Source: Fulvia fulva (taxonomy: Eukaryota; Ascomycota; Dothideomycetes; Mycosphaerellales; Mycosphaerellaceae). From it: a DNA stretch of 64,000 nucleotides. The stretch spans positions 558,001 through 622,000 of the forward strand of contig NC_063022.1 of NCBI RefSeq assembly GCF_020509005.1. Direction: 5' to 3'. Position numbers and translations under genes: made by a program. Under the pieces are notes generated by a model that was not told the origin of the DNA, did no database searches, and saw nothing but the letters and a program-made list of their open reading frames with translations. Of this stretch, positions 22,600 through 35,023 are shown one piece after another. Each line of letters opens with the position of its first letter. Position 1 is the first letter of the stretch.

Positions 22600-24199
22600 A
22601 TGGACTCGGACGACAATGACTTCGAGTGGACCGTCGGGAATGAGGACGAGTTCTGGGAAGGTAAGATGCGCTGCAATGCGCTCGGGACGGGTACACAGAC
22701 CCTCCGGAACCGCATGTGCAAAGAGGGCGCAAGTGAAGGAATGAGTAGGCGATGCTGACATATGATGCGATTTGGCAGAACTCGACGACATCGTCGACAG
22801 CCCTCACGAGACGAACGAACTCATCGACGATGCGCTGCGGAACTTCTTGGCTTTTGTGACCAAGTTCAGGCAGGAATACCTCCAGTCGGAGTATGATATT
22901 GCAAGATGTTGCTATAAGCTGTTGGACTCGGAGCTGTTCAAGAGTAATCAGGATTATGTGAGGAGGCAGATCTTGTATTGCTTGCTGCAAGAGGATGATG
23001 TGGATACACTACACTTGGTAGCAGCGGTGCTGCTGTTCGATGGACGGGGTAATGAGGTCGCGTATGAGATGATGCAGAAGGAGGGGGCTTTCCCACGGCT
23101 GGTGGAACTGATAAGAGCAAGGAGAGACGACGATGTGGGATTGCATAGACTGCTGCTGGAAGTCGTCTTTGAGACGAGTCGGATCCAGAAATTAACACGC
23201 GGAGACCTGACAGTGGTGGATGATGCCTTCATCCTCTACCTCTTCCAGCTCATCGAAGAGCTCTCCGACGACGCAGACGATCCCTACCACTACCCCATCA
23301 TCCGCGTCCTGCTGGTCCTCAATGAGCAATACATGTGCCTCGCCAACGAGCCTTCCTCCCCCGGCACTGGACCCGTCACGAACCGCATCCTCAAACTCCT
23401 CAGCCTCCATGGCCCATCGTACATGACATTTGGCGAGAACCTCATCCTCCTCCTCAATCGCGAATCGGAACTCGGGTCTCAACTTCTAATCCTCAAACTG
23501 CTCTACCTCCTCTTCACGACTCCCAGTACGTACGAGTATTTCTACACCAACGATCTGCATGTCCTGGTAGACGTCATAATCCGCAACCTTCTGGACCTCG
23601 ACCCCGGCTCCGGAGCCGGCAACGACGAAGAACGAGATGGAGGCAGAGCGCTGCGACATACCTATCTCCGAGTCCTGTGCCCACTCCTCAAGAACACTCA
23701 ACTCGCGCGCGAAGGTAACAACTACAAGCGCGAGGAATTGCGGAAATTGCTCTACCTCCTTGTCAATAGATCTTCGGCACATTTTGCACCTGTGGACGAA
23801 ACGGTGGTACGGCTAGTTTTGAGGTGTAAGCAGATCGATTGGCTCAAAGAGGAAGGCGACGAACAAGAAGATAATGAGCTGGAGGAGAGGCTGAAAGAAG
23901 TGGCGCCGACGGATGGAGCTGTGGCGAAGAAGTTATTGGGGATGAGTGTGGAGGAGGCTGGGGTCAGTACGTTAAGTGTGACGGATGTGTCAGCGAAGGT
24001 TACGAAGCAGAAGCCGAGTGTGCCGGCGCCGAGAAGAGGCAGGAAAGGTAGCAAGGCTGTCACGAACGGGACAGCTACGCCTATGAATGGGAGTGGAACG
24101 TTGGAGGTGCCGACGAGGATGGCTGTGGCTGTTGGTGGAGGCGACATTGAAAGGGGCGATACGAGGAGTCCTTTTGCTGACGAGAATGCGGTGACTTGA
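22600..24199 (+). CDS. LDB17: SPIN90/Ldb17/Dip1 family Arp2/3 activator
   Basis: Exons 22600-22660 and 22779-24199 join in phase 1 (118-nt intron) to give 493 residues. The family (WISH/DIP/SPIN90) activates Arp2/3 without a pre-existing filament, seeding actin patches at endocytic sites. Residues 30-370 are an all-helical armadillo-like leucine-rich domain with the family-typical block LILLLNRESELGSQLLILKL followed by LYLLFTTPSTYEYFYTNDLH. After residue 370 the chain becomes charged and disordered, with a basic Pro-containing stretch (KQKPSVPAPRRGRKGSK) that could bind SH3 domains, as in Ldb17. The short first exon encodes an acidic leader (MDSDDNDFEWTVGNEDEFWE). Start and splice are well supported by frame. 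Confidence 0.92.
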
Positions 24200-25707
24200 T
24201 CTGGACGCTGGACGCCACACACGGCCCGAAGATGGCACCCTCAGCGACGATGGACCTTGGGAGCTTTTCGCAGGGTATGGCAAACAATACACCACGGCCA
24301 ATTATCGGTTCCAAACGAGCTCTGATATTATGGTGTCAACAGCGAACTCCCGATCGTCGCGAAACCAGAATGTCAACTTCACAGATCGACAGAGCTGCTG
24401 CGCGCATATGTTACACAGCAGGTGGCTTATATCGAAGTCGCACAGTACCCGCAGGCGCGCCTTTTTGAGACCGATCACGTACCGGGATGAGCTCCTTACC
24501 TTGCAGGAGACGCGAACACCTCTGTTTGCACTTCTGAATGAAGCTACGAAGGTATTCCGTGTGGCAGCCACAATGATCTTGCTGCGTGAAATCAAGCCGT
24601 GGCGGTCTCAGCTGAGGAATGACGGGTCGCTAGAACGAGAAAGCAGTGCGCAATTCTAGCGATACGAAGCAAAAGCCTGCCGCTACAACACCACAGCACC
24701 ACGATTTCATTCGGCACAAACGCGACGTATGCAAGCAACAAGGGACTGGTCGATCAGTCACGGAAAGCAAGCACACAAACGACGCAACCGATGGAGCCGC
24801 AAGTCTTGATCTGGTAGCACAGCATGAGGGCTGGAAGCTGACAGCCGGTTTGTTACACGGACCTGGAGTGCATGATTTAATACCGATGCTCATGCTGGAG
24901 CGATGGTACGGCTCCACTCGGTATTCGAATCACCATTGCGATCATTGTTGCTACTCAACGCTGGATAGAATCATCGTCGGCCGACAGCATGAAATACCTT
25001 CACCATTCGATATTCGTCGGGATTGCCCTTTGGCGTTTCCTGTTACACAGCTGGCCGGATAGCTGCCTTGCGGAAAAGCGGCTTCTGCACTTTGCGACTC
25101 CTGGTCCCATAGCGCCATCCGTCAACCGGTATCAGATTCACAAGCCAACAACAAGCGAACCATTGATGATCAAGTCTATCCGCACCTCACCTCTGCCGAT
25201 TGCTGCAAAGTGCACCCAAACTACCGGACACTGGGTCAAGAATATTTCACATGCAGGACGACCTTCCGCGTCGAACGCCACGGCTTACAATTCTCGCTCA
25301 ATTGGCTATCCCTTGAGCAAACGCAACAAAGCGATGTGGCCTCTATCAGGCTAGACAATGTGACTAACAGCGGATAGTGGCAATGCAATGTGTGATGGTT
25401 GCATGACAGTGCGTCCCCTTCGTCTCGACCCAGATCCTTTGCATTGATTGTGCTTCCATCGGAAATGTCGACTGTCATTGCTGCAGCAAGGAATACGGCC
25501 GCGGCAGTGGCAGCGTTCAATGCTGCAATCTTATAAGAGCTCTGCGTTTGTACCTGTGCTAGGACTTTTTCTTGCACGCTCCCTCTCGTTGAGCAGTCCT
25601 TCGCTTGTGTTCACTCTTTCTCCTGCTGCCCTCTCTCCACGTCTGCTTTGCCATAGAGACAGTCATTCCTCATCAACCACGCGAGCCATAGATCAGTCGA
25701 GAGCAAG
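24200..25707. other. Intergenic, promoter of wall protein at right end
   Basis: No supported gene in 1.5 kb; small frames lack domains. From about 25555 to 25660 the plus strand is markedly pyrimidine-rich (CT-rich), a feature of strongly expressed fungal promoters, directly upstream of the secreted protein gene. Confidence 0.45.
25532..25536 (+). promoter_or_regulatory. TATA-box-like element of the wall-protein gene
   Basis: TTATAAG occurs about 175 nt before the ATG at 25708 and just upstream of the CT-rich tract, a plausible TATA element with a normal fungal leader length. Confidence 0.45.
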
Positions 25708-27161
25708 ATGAAGACCTTCGCGGCGCTGCCAGTGGCATTGCTGCTCGCAGTCGTTGTGGCTGAGCCCATTCCAGGTACACACTTCTCAAGACTGCTTTCA
25801 CATGGATGAAAGACTAACGTCCTACAGTCTACGATGCCAACATGGCCAACCCGGACGACAACTGCACCTCAAGCAGCACCTACCTCGTCGACCCAGTCAC
25901 TGCCTCTCCTCAGCCAAGCATCCCAGCCTACGGCCAAGCTCCTCCCGCATCCAACCCAGCACCAGTCTACACACCGAAAGGCTACGGAGGACCACCAGGC
26001 TACGGAGGCAAGCCACCCGGCTACGGACCGCCGAGCTTGCCAGTCACTACCTACACAGCTACTCTTGTCAACAGCACTTCCTCCGGCAGCACACTCGGTT
26101 CTCCTGTCACTGGTGGTGGCAACTCCACCTCTCCAGCCGGCACAGCTCCATCCTCAGGCTTCACACCTTCTTTCAGCAGCGCCACCAGACGTGGCTCGTA
26201 CTCGTCGTCTACGTCGACTCCGCCTGTTACGGAGTCGAGCAGCACGCTGACTACTACTGTGACGATCCCGATTGTCTCCACGATCACGCTCGGGACTGGT
26301 ACAGGCTCGATTCCATCGGTGTCTTACAATGCGAGTTACCCAGCTTCGCCATTCCCTACCGGTACTGGCGGCAGTACAGAAGGCAGTCCCATCACTGGAA
26401 CAGCGTCATCGGGTCTGCCGACTTATGCGAACTCGACTTCAACGATCGACTCCACCACCACTGTCTCCTTGACAGAGACGATCTGGTTGACGTCTACGAG
26501 GAACTCCTCTTCTTCGACTCTCTCTGGCTCAGCACCAGTCTCACCCATCACGGCGACGAGCAACAGCAGCAGCGTTGTTATCTCCACCATCTCCACGAGG
26601 TCAGCACCATATCCATACCCATCCTACGGCACCGGCAGTTCATATGCCCCTTCATCTGGCTTCCCAACTGGTTCTGGTGCGCCATCGTCAGGCTTCAGCA
26701 TCTCACCAATCACCCCCTCCTCAAGTTCTGGCTACCTCCCACCAACCAACGCACCACACCCACCCAGCTACGGCCTCCCAGCATTCTCTTCCTCCTTCTC
26801 GACCTCGACAGGCTACAACAGCACCATCGCTGACCCCGTCGGTGGAACCCGTACTTCCAGCACTGCTACGCCCTCGGCGTCCTTCTTGCTCTCGAGTCAG
26901 TCCCGCTTCCCAGGTACTGGATTTTCTTCCATCTCATCGACATCGACTGCTTCGCCTTCCTCTGGCTTCAGCACTATCACCACACCCACCGCTGGTCCTG
27001 TGGCGCCGCCGGGCTATGGGAAGCCAACTACCTCGGTCCATGCTGGTCCATCGAGCTACCCAGTCTATGGTGGTGGTCCCCCGAGCTATGGTGGAGCTGG
27101 GAAGGGAGGATGGTTTGGTGGGTGGTTTGGTGGTGGAGGCAGAGGCGGACACGGGTGGTAG
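25708..27161 (+). CDS. Secreted Ser/Thr-rich, Gly/Tyr-tailed cell-wall-type protein
   Basis: Exons 25708-25774 and 25828-27161 join in phase (53-nt intron containing GACTAAC branch-like sequence) to give 466 residues. Residues 1-20 are a signal peptide (MKTFAALPVALLLAVVVA). The mature chain begins with one Cys-containing segment (DDNCTSSST), then a Pro/Gly/Tyr repeat zone with GYGGPPGYGGKPPGYGPP. About 300 Ser/Thr-rich residues follow with blocks resembling TTTVTIPIVSTITLGTGTG. The tail is Gly/Tyr/Trp rich, ending GGWFGGWFGGGGRGGHGW. Such composition is typical of heavily O-glycosylated wall or adhesin-like proteins. No C-terminal GPI hydrophobic tail is present. Function unknown; wall location is inferred. 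Confidence 0.8.
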
Positions 27162-28481
27162 ATCACTGGTCGAACATGAAGTTTACGAAGAGGTGCGGGC
27201 TAGACAGCAAAGTCATGGCAAGAAGACAAGGACGCAGGCGTGTGGGCACACAAGGGCGTCAGGGGTAGTGGTGCTTCACACACAACGACGCAGCATAATA
27301 GTGGCAGCGTAGATCACCGAATAGATAGATACATGACCATCAAGCAATACGGTGTGGATCTTGACGGTTGTGTACCTATATCCCCACTCTTCTCGCCTGC
27401 GAATGACAAACGCTGCATTTCTACAGAACTTCCGAATGCGGGACGTGTCACGACTTGCGCTGACAAGCCATCAAGTTCTCAACTCAAACAGAACGCAGTC
27501 ACAAAAAGGCATGAAGAAGGCAAAAACTGGACAATGGGCCCGTGCCTGTGGCCATCCCTTGCTCCATTCAGCTTGAGTTACGTGCAAGCAACAGCGAGCT
27601 GCATTCAAGATATCGAGATCAGACAGATACAATAGCTTGGGAGACTACAGTGAAGCACTAATGACAAAGCCCTGCATTGTAAGTCCAAGCAACGCCCAAG
27701 ACTTCGAAGCAAAAACAACCCCATTGTCCCCATCACCTTACAGTAATCCTCTTTGTCCTCCCCCCTCCCTCCTTTCTTCCTCCCAACCCAGTCAACCCAT
27801 AAATGCCCACACCCCATCTCGCACAATCGTCCCACCCTCAGCACCACCACCACTCACCTCCTCCAGAAACCACCCACCCGCGATCCCATCCAGCAGCATT
27901 AACATCAACAACGCAACAATGCTGGCAAAAGATATAAGTACATGGTCGATCCAGGTTCGTCGCGGTTCAGTCGAAGAGGCCAGTATGGTATGCACTAATA
28001 CTAACCCCTGCAAGGACATTTTTTGAGGCCTTTCTCGCCTCTCCCTCGAGAGCCTCGGCCCGTTGATCCCATCCAGAAGCGTGGCTCCCATATGAGCACG
28101 CTGGCCTATTGTAAGTATATGGTTTGATCCGGGTTCGCGAGGTGAAGAGGGGAGGTCAGAGGGGTTTTGATATTGTGTCGTCCAGTGTGGTTTCGATGGA
28201 GAGATGTGTCGTATTCATGAGCGAGGTGTAAGTCGACCAAACGTGCAGTCCTTTGTGGGTTGTTAGACGCGTGAATAGTTGACTTTGACTCGCCTGTAGA
28301 CAATAGACATTCTTTCGACGTGAACCGCTTTGGTTGATGTCCTTTCCTTCATCAACATCTGCGCACGATGCGCGGGTCTGGAGAAGGATATGTTGTCCTG
28401 CTATTCGTGGCCGTGACAGTGACAGTCGCCAAGGTACGGGTTGTGGTTGCAGTGAATGTTGTCCTCAGCTGATCTCGGAGC
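27162..28481. other. Intergenic, contains a degenerate duplicated element
   Basis: No supported gene in 1.3 kb. Two similar stretches of about 25 bp begin at 27935 and 28112 (TAAGTACATGG.. and TAAGTATATGG.., both continuing GATCC.GGTTCG). A frame near 28026-28110 reads HFLRPFSPLPREPRPVDPIQ and ends at a GTAAGT site, so a small multi-exon gene is possible but could not be assembled. Confidence 0.4.
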
Positions 28482-29759
28482 TCAACCCACAAACCTCCTC
28501 TCACCACCACACCCCAGCACACAAACTTCAGTACCAATCCCACGTCCTCCACCAATTCCCTCTGCCTCGCGCAGCAGTTTGGTGGTATGTTCTGCAGTAT
28601 ACACCTGCTTCTTGATGAAGCTTACAGCAAACCCCGAGCTATCTTTGATCTCATCGTGTGCACTGATCCAGTATCTTGCATCCACCTCTTTGGCGACCTT
28701 GACACCACCTGGCGCACCTGCACTAATCAATCCACCCATCCACCACGGGTTGGATTCAACGTTCATGCTGTGGAATAGCACAGTGAGAGGTAGCGCACCG
28801 TTCAACGGATGCAGGTGTTGCGAAAGGTATGATCGAAGCTTGGTGGACTCGATACCGTGCGGAGTGTAGAGCGTGGTGAGCACCTTCTCATAATTGTCCA
28901 GCCTCTTGCCAACTCCGTGAGCTGTTGGCTGTCGGGAGCCACTTGTGGTGGGTCGGCCTCGGGGTGGATCGGCGCGATTTTGAGATGGCTTCTGAGTCGT
29001 GGCATCGTAGTTGTCGGGAGGTTGCCGGGGTATGGAAGGACCGTAGTATTCGATATCGTCGAGCGATCCTCGAAGGTAACGCTGTCTCGCTGGTTTGGGT
29101 GACTGCGAAGAGGGAGAGCTCGTCGACGACTTGGCAGTATTCGGCCGAGATGAAGCCATGCCGGGTAACTCGCTCATCTTAACGGTGGTGCCATCTGCAG
29201 CTCTGAGTAGCGTTCCTGGCGGACAGTACGTCACGCCAATGGCATTGTGTAGCCCAGTGATGTCCCTCTTCTCGGAGATGTTGGTTATGGTCACTTCGCC
29301 CTCTGCACTTGTAGACGAGTATGCTTCTATCGGTATTCTGATCACGGTGTCATCTTTGGCTGCATTGTAGGGACTCATCACACGTATGATGCTCGGATCT
29401 GTAAAGTAATTCCACTCGTAGATCTTCTTGGCTGCTTTGGGCGTCGCCAGTATCTTGACTTTTGTGTCTTTCGGCAAGGTACGTAATGTCTCCTCATGCA
29501 GGTGATCGGACTTCTCTTGACTGACGACGATCATGTCAACATCTTTCACGTCGGCAAGCGAGGGGATTGCGGCTGGGTGGGTATGCTTGTTGGTCGCGAA
29601 TTTGGGGTGTCCCACGATCGACGCGCCATCAAGCCATGGGTCGAAGAGTATACTGAAGGAGCCGGGAAACTTGCCCTCGTATCTGGCTGGGGCGAAAGGC
29701 GGTGCGAAGGTCACCAGGAAGGTCGAATCGGCGGTGGACTGATGGACGGTCACGGACAT
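28482..29759 (-). CDS. Metallo-beta-lactamase-fold protein with degenerate metal motif
   Basis: Single exon of 425 residues on the minus strand. FDPWLDGASIVGHPKF near residue 40 and the alternating strand/helix pattern fit the UlaG-like metallo-beta-lactamase superfamily common in fungi. The canonical H-x-H-x-D-H loop is represented here by VSQEKSDHLHEETL (about 79-92), so the first two His are not present. A disordered Ser/Pro/Arg-rich insert (about 205-290) separates the halves. The C-terminal half retains LTTLYTPHGIES, ALPLTVLFHSMNVESNPWWM and ARYWISAHDE. Possibly a hydrolase with altered metal binding or a non-catalytic member; substrate unknown. Confidence 0.75.
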   Translation of the reverse strand: MSVTVHQSTADSTFLVTFAPPFAPARYEGKFPGSFSILFDPWLDGASIVGHPKFATNKHTHPAAIPSLADVKDVDMIVVSQEKSDHLHEETLRTLPKDTKVKILATPKAAKKIYEWNYFTDPSIIRVMSPYNAAKDDTVIRIPIEAYSSTSAEGEVTITNISEKRDITGLHNAIGVTYCPPGTLLRAADGTTVKMSELPGMASSRPNTAKSSTSSPSSQSPKPARQRYLRGSLDDIEYYGPSIPRQPPDNYDATTQKPSQNRADPPRGRPTTSGSRQPTAHGVGKRLDNYEKVLTTLYTPHGIESTKLRSYLSQHLHPLNGALPLTVLFHSMNVESNPWWMGGLISAGAPGGVKVAKEVDARYWISAHDEIKDSSGFAVSFIKKQVYTAEHTTKLLREAEGIGGGRGIGTEVCVLGCGGERRFVG

Positions 29760-31023
29760 GTTAACAAGACTGCTCTCGTGAACAACAAGACAGAAAGACT
29801 TGATGCTCCTGGTGCTTGACTTGTCATCTTGCTGGTGGTCTCGAGAAGGCTTGGACGTAGGCGAGGGTGCTACGTGGAAACTTGATGTGCTGCACGAACC
29901 CGTGTGTTGTGGTCATTCAAGGCATGGTGACTGGCGATGTTGGGTCGGTAGTGTAGATTGAAGGGGGTCGATCGAAGCAGGAAAGCGCGGACAGCACAGT
30001 TCTATGGGTGTATATGTATGCATGACAGCGGAGACAGCGGGAACATTGAATGTTCGTTGACGACGCATTCATCAGGATGATGCTGTGCAGTAGAGAGAAC
30101 AAGGGCGCCGTTGTGAAGCAAGTCGAAGCGGACGATGGGTGCACGGATCGGCTTGTGAGCTGTGAGTCACTGTGATTAGTCAGAATTTATGTCGACTTCA
30201 TTCCCACTTTCACTTTCCCATCCGTTCATCACGACAATGATGCATCCAACTCCGACCATCACTGCCATCTAGAGTAGCCCGGCTTGGCACTGGCTCATCA
30301 CCATACCACATATGCCAAAAAGAGCCTTCTTGGGGATCCCTCGGGAGTCGGCAGAACGATCTTGCAGCCGGGGGAACCCATGAGTCATCCCTGCCCCACC
30401 CGAGGTGATGGCGGCAGTAATGAGCTCTATCGTTTGCTACACTGAGGGCCAAAAGATTGATGGATTGCTCGGCGAATCTTCAGAATTCAAGGAACGGACG
30501 TCGACCTGCCATGAAATTGTCGATATATCATATCGGTCGCTCGGCCGTGCCTTCGCTCGTACTTAACACAACAAACTTTTGATTGGTGGATTACCCGAGC
30601 TCTTTCAGTTCCCCGCCCTCAGTGCCCTCAGTGCCCTCAGTGCCCGCTGTCGCGTTCATCTGTCTGTTCGTTCCATGTCACCCACCCAACATACCGACAA
30701 CAAATCGGTATAGAGATACTACCACACGCATACACAGGGATCATCAGCATCACGACCCCCCAGCGGACAGCGACTGCAAGCTCTGGGTCCTCTTTTGTGC
30801 TCTTCATAGCTCGAGCTTGAAGCTGAGCAATCCCTACCTACGCTTTGTCCTCCACCTGGAAGCTTGGAGCGAGTGACAGCACTGGACCACGGGCACAGCT
30901 CTCACCTTCACGCAAGACGAAGCTATTCAGCCCTTGATCTAATCTCGTCGGAGCTGTACCTGGCAAGGGTGAGCGTGCGTGCAGAGCACACTCGTCCCAC
31001 CGCCCGCACTCCTCACGCGCGCC
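29760..31023. other. Divergent intergenic region
   Basis: 1.26 kb between the leftward MBL-fold gene and the rightward zinc-finger gene. No coding sequence recognised; it contains a short 9-bp tandem repeat (30615-30648) and presumably both promoters. Confidence 0.4.
30615..30648 (+). repeat. 9-bp tandem repeat, about 3.7 copies
   Basis: The unit AGTGCCCTC is repeated nearly perfectly. It lies about 400 bp upstream of the zinc-finger gene start. Confidence 0.85.
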
Positions 31024-31484
31024 ATGCCTCCCAAACCGAGCAATCTTACCAGCAGCTTCTCTGTCAACGATGCCGCCAACGAGGTAGCTGTCAACCCGGT
31101 CTACACCACACAACAACACATTGACTCATCACCTCACGAACAGGTTCAGTGCCCTCTCGCGAACCATGACGGTTCGCTATGTCGCAAGCGATGTCTCGGG
31201 GTGAGTCAATTGTCCTCAATCTCTTCATACCACCTCAGCCTTATCGGACGGACTACATCCTCTACCCCACCCAAAGAGCCTTGCTAACCATGTCGCGTCG
31301 AACAGGAGAAGCGCTACCGCTCCATGCAGGAGCATATCCGCCGTGCCCATCCCGAATACTACCTCCCGAAGCTGCCGGCCACGAAGGAGAGCTTTGAGTT
31401 GATGATATCTACCCCGCCACACGAACGGCCAGAGATCGATCCGAACCACGCCAATCACCATCACGGCCACCAACACAGCGTCTC

Positions 31485-31523
<39 letters not shown>

Positions 31524-32885
31524 TCATCATCACGATCCGTCCGGTCTATCACCCGGTTTCTACGGTGAGGACCCAGGGCTGGGCTCGAATTTCGGAGGAT
31601 ATGGCATTGGAACACACGACGGTGGCTACTACACGGCTCAAGACGCCGATGCCACTGCCATCTACAACAACAACATGCACCGTACTTCCGACGAGTACCG
31701 TCGAGGTTCGTTGATACCGACAGCATCTGCTGCACAAGCGTTGGCACAGCTGTCAACTTACAGACCAGATTCGTCTCATACGTGGGCAGACGATATTGGC
31801 TCGGGTCAGGTGAATTTCACTGCTCCCTTCATGTTTTCATCCCCAACAAACACTGAAGCCGATCTTCTTCAGGCTCAATACGGCACCTACCACGGTGACA
31901 TCAAGGAAGAGCACCCGTATCCGCAACTTGACCCCTCACTACAAGACAGCACTGCCTGGCAGAGCGAGCATGTCGGATATCCGGTGACCACAAGTCAAGA
32001 CGATACTGGTCTACTGCAGACCAGTATGGCAGGCTCACCCGATCGGCCCACATCGATGTCGGCCCTACACCGAAGTCTCTCTAGAGGCTACAGCGGCAAT
32101 CGTCCTAGAAAGTCGAGCTTGACCTCAGCCAGGCTCGGGCAACACGAACGGAAAAGGTCTAAAGACGGCAAGCGCTCAAGCGGTGATAAAAGCAAATTCT
32201 CTGCCGACCGTAACAAGCGGTGGGAAGACCTTATCGATGCTGCCGCCAGCGCCACAGAAGAAGAAGGATCTCGAGACCTGACTCCGGTAAGAGAGCAATC
32301 CTGGCTGGACCCACAACTTGCCGGTATGTAGCTGTCCGTCTCGAGGCTTACTATTGCGCGCAGATACCAGCGTCGCCGCATCATTCACCGCATGTGACAT
32401 CGCGGACGAGTATACCACCAATGTTTGGTCTTGGATCTCAGTTTGGGCCACAACTCAACTCGTCCTTTCAAGCTTCGCCTTTGAATCGAGCATTAACGCC
32501 GCCGTCTGCCGACCAACCCGGACTTGGGTTGGAGCACTTTCCGTCTGTTGACAGCAGCATAAGCTCGCATCAGCACCATCACTCGACGGATTCCGGCTCC
32601 AACTTTCACATTATGAATGCGTCATCGATCGATTCCTCATCTCCAGTCTTCAACAATCAAGCCAACAATGTGGGTGAGACCAGTCATGTTGAGGTGTATT
32701 GCGCTGGATGCCGCCGACCAGCATTCCTCGTCAAGTGCAACGCCTGTACTAATTGTATCTGCGCGCTATGTCAAAATTGCACTGCTGCGATCATAGACGA
32801 GCAAAGCCGAGGTCGCGTTGCCGGATGCCCTCGGTGTCAGGTCATGGACTCATCCTTTAAACCTTTCCAAGTGGACTTACGATAG
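31024..32885 (+). CDS. Fungal zinc-finger protein with poly-Gln and C-terminal Cys-rich domain
   Basis: Proposed exons 31024-31083, 31144-31200, 31306-32286 and 32364-32885 all join in phase 0, giving 539 residues. The N-terminal finger is assembled across introns: QCPLANHDGSLCRKRC followed by EKRYRSMQEHIRRAH, a conserved fungal C2H2-like module, then YYLPKLPATKESF. The middle is disordered, with 12 Gln, 4 His and basic Ser-rich KRSKDGKRSSGDKSK, a possible nuclear signal. The end has a second zinc module, VYCAGCRRPAFLVKCNAC with further Cys pairs and a final CPRC. It is likely a nuclear regulator; targets unknown. The first intron (60 nt, in phase) is optional by frame but preferred because it restores the finger spacing of the family. 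Confidence 0.8.
31486..31521 (+). repeat. CAA array encoding 12 Gln
   Basis: Twelve perfect CAA units in the zinc-finger gene, followed by four His codons. Confidence 0.95.
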
Positions 32886-34780
32886 TACATATCTCACACT
32901 TGGAGCATCGATACCCCGACATCTGGTACTAGCATTGGTGCATCTGGCACAGCCTGGGGAGCGCAATCCGCAGACCTCATGGACATTGACAACAACCACG
33001 ATAGAGATGAGTCACGAGGACCTCTTGATGAGCATGGCATAGAAGATGGAATACATCCCTACAAGCTTGGACAATAATGACGAGACGGCCTGAAGTGGGT
33101 GCGGAACCCTTGAAGTTTGACATTGCATGGCGAGGCGCTGGTGGTAAAGTTGGTTATACATCGTTTTTTACAACACAACCGGAACAAAATGTCAGACGCG
33201 AGCGCCGGACGGGCGTTCTTGTTGTTGATGCTGCTCTTTCTCATTCATTGTAGATGTCTCGAGTCTGGCTCCTTCTCACGAAGCACACTGGGATGAAGGG
33301 GATGCGAGGAAGTGGGAGAGGGAATGCTACAGTCTACGATAGATGAGCACCGCGGGTACTTGAGTACAGTTCTGAGATTCTGTCTACGTGCTGCGTGAAG
33401 GGCTCACAATTCCATGAGTTCGTCCTCTATGCTTCCACTCACTCTTCACATTATAACACTGCTCATACACTCGGCTAATGCTCTTACGTATAATCTGACC
33501 CGGACTGGACAAGTGGCACTACAGACAGCATTGTACTTACCTAGGCTATGCTGTCACACGATGACCTATCTTACGTGGAGTGGGTTGAGCGTGGACGCTT
33601 TGTCGGTTCTAGGGCAAGCTAAAGCAACAAGAGATGAGGTGAAGTGGCAGTAGCGGGAGCATCGAGCAGTAGGCTAGGCATGTTCGGCATGAGCTGTACC
33701 TTGGCACTGGAGTTGAGTGCGGCATTTGCCATCTTTGAAAGTCGCTGCTGCTGCCTTGTGCTCTGTTTCAGATCGGTGCTGATGCGCAAGGTTGGACCTC
33801 TCCACTGGGTGCCGGGCTATTCGAGAGCTTGCTCTGACAATGTGCTCCTGACTCGCTTACATGGAGCAGAATGGTACTGTCGAAAGGCGTTTCTCAAGCA
33901 GTGTACGGCTCGAGGTGTGTTGCTACAGTATGCAGAGGCTGGATAATACGGCGTGAGGTCACTTTCAGTGGGCTGGATCTTGTGGTGCAGCAGTGCTAGG
34001 GCAGTCTAGTGGAGGCGCTACTGTGCCAGCATGCTCCAGTGGAGAAGCATTGGCAGGGTATAGCTGCTGCACATGCACGTCTCATCGTTGTGGTTGGGAT
34101 CTGAAGATCGACAGTCGTGGAGGGCGAGCGTGGTTGGCGTCTTTTGACTTTCAAGTGACATCTTCGCCAGTGTACTTCGCCTGCCTCTCCATTCAGATGG
34201 TGCAGTCGTGCCCGCTGGATCGACGAGCGTTGAGCGTATGTAGGCGATGTACATGCGCGACATGTCGCTCGTGGGCATTAAGTTAGATACTGCAGCCGTT
34301 AGTTCGGCGCTGCAGACGCCATTCCTGCTACATGCTCCAACAGAAGCGTTTCGAGTCACACCCTAACTCATGCAACTGCCAATGCCAAACTGAAACGACG
34401 TCAGACTTCTCGTGACGGTCGGATGGAGTCGCAAGGTGCTTTGAGATGGTTGGATATTGCTTTTCGTGCGTGCTTGGGTGAAGAAGACGTCGTTCTCTAG
34501 TCGCGAACCTAAATCATGGCAGAGCAGCACCTAAGATGTAGTCTCCGCTGGTGTTCAGACGGGAACGGAGCATGCACCGCGCAAGTGCTCGGAGTATTTC
34601 ATGTCAGTGGGTGAAGTGTATCATCGTAGCATGTCGTTGTTGTTGAACGACGTCTGTCGTTCCCAGGCTCTTAGTTGTCAGAGTTCAAGTTGGCTTCGGC
34701 TTCCGATGGTGCCTTCGCCAGCCCTGTGTCACACAGCACGACCAGCTGCATCGCGTCGGCATGTGAAGAAGCGTCTGCGA

Positions 34781-34800
34781 GCATGAGCATGAGCATGAGC
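34781..34800 (+). repeat. 6-bp tandem repeat
   Basis: GCATGA repeated just over three times in noncoding DNA. Confidence 0.8.
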
Positions 34801-35023
34801 GGCATGCAATTGCCAGTGAAGCGACATTATCATGTAGCATGAATCGGCAGCCGCTGGGTCTAGTACCTTGTCTTGTACCCGCGCTGGCCAGTAGAGCTCT
34901 GCGGCAAAGCTGTCACGCCCATGTCCAATGTGCTCAGCATGGTGAACATGTGAACATGACAAGCAGAGGTCCGCGGGTCCACCTTAGAACTATACCCGCA
35001 CGACACACGAGGTAATTAGCAAT

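Noticed and set aside
25754..27312. Long overlapping frames (359 and 245 residues) across the secreted wall-protein gene
   Set aside because: They lie in other frames of a low-complexity Ser/Thr/Pro gene, lack a signal peptide or domain, and are explained by codon composition.
33414..33653. 79-residue frame with a hydrophobic start
   Set aside because: The hydrophobic segment is signal-like, but the remainder has no structure, few Cys and no supportive context; too weak to call.
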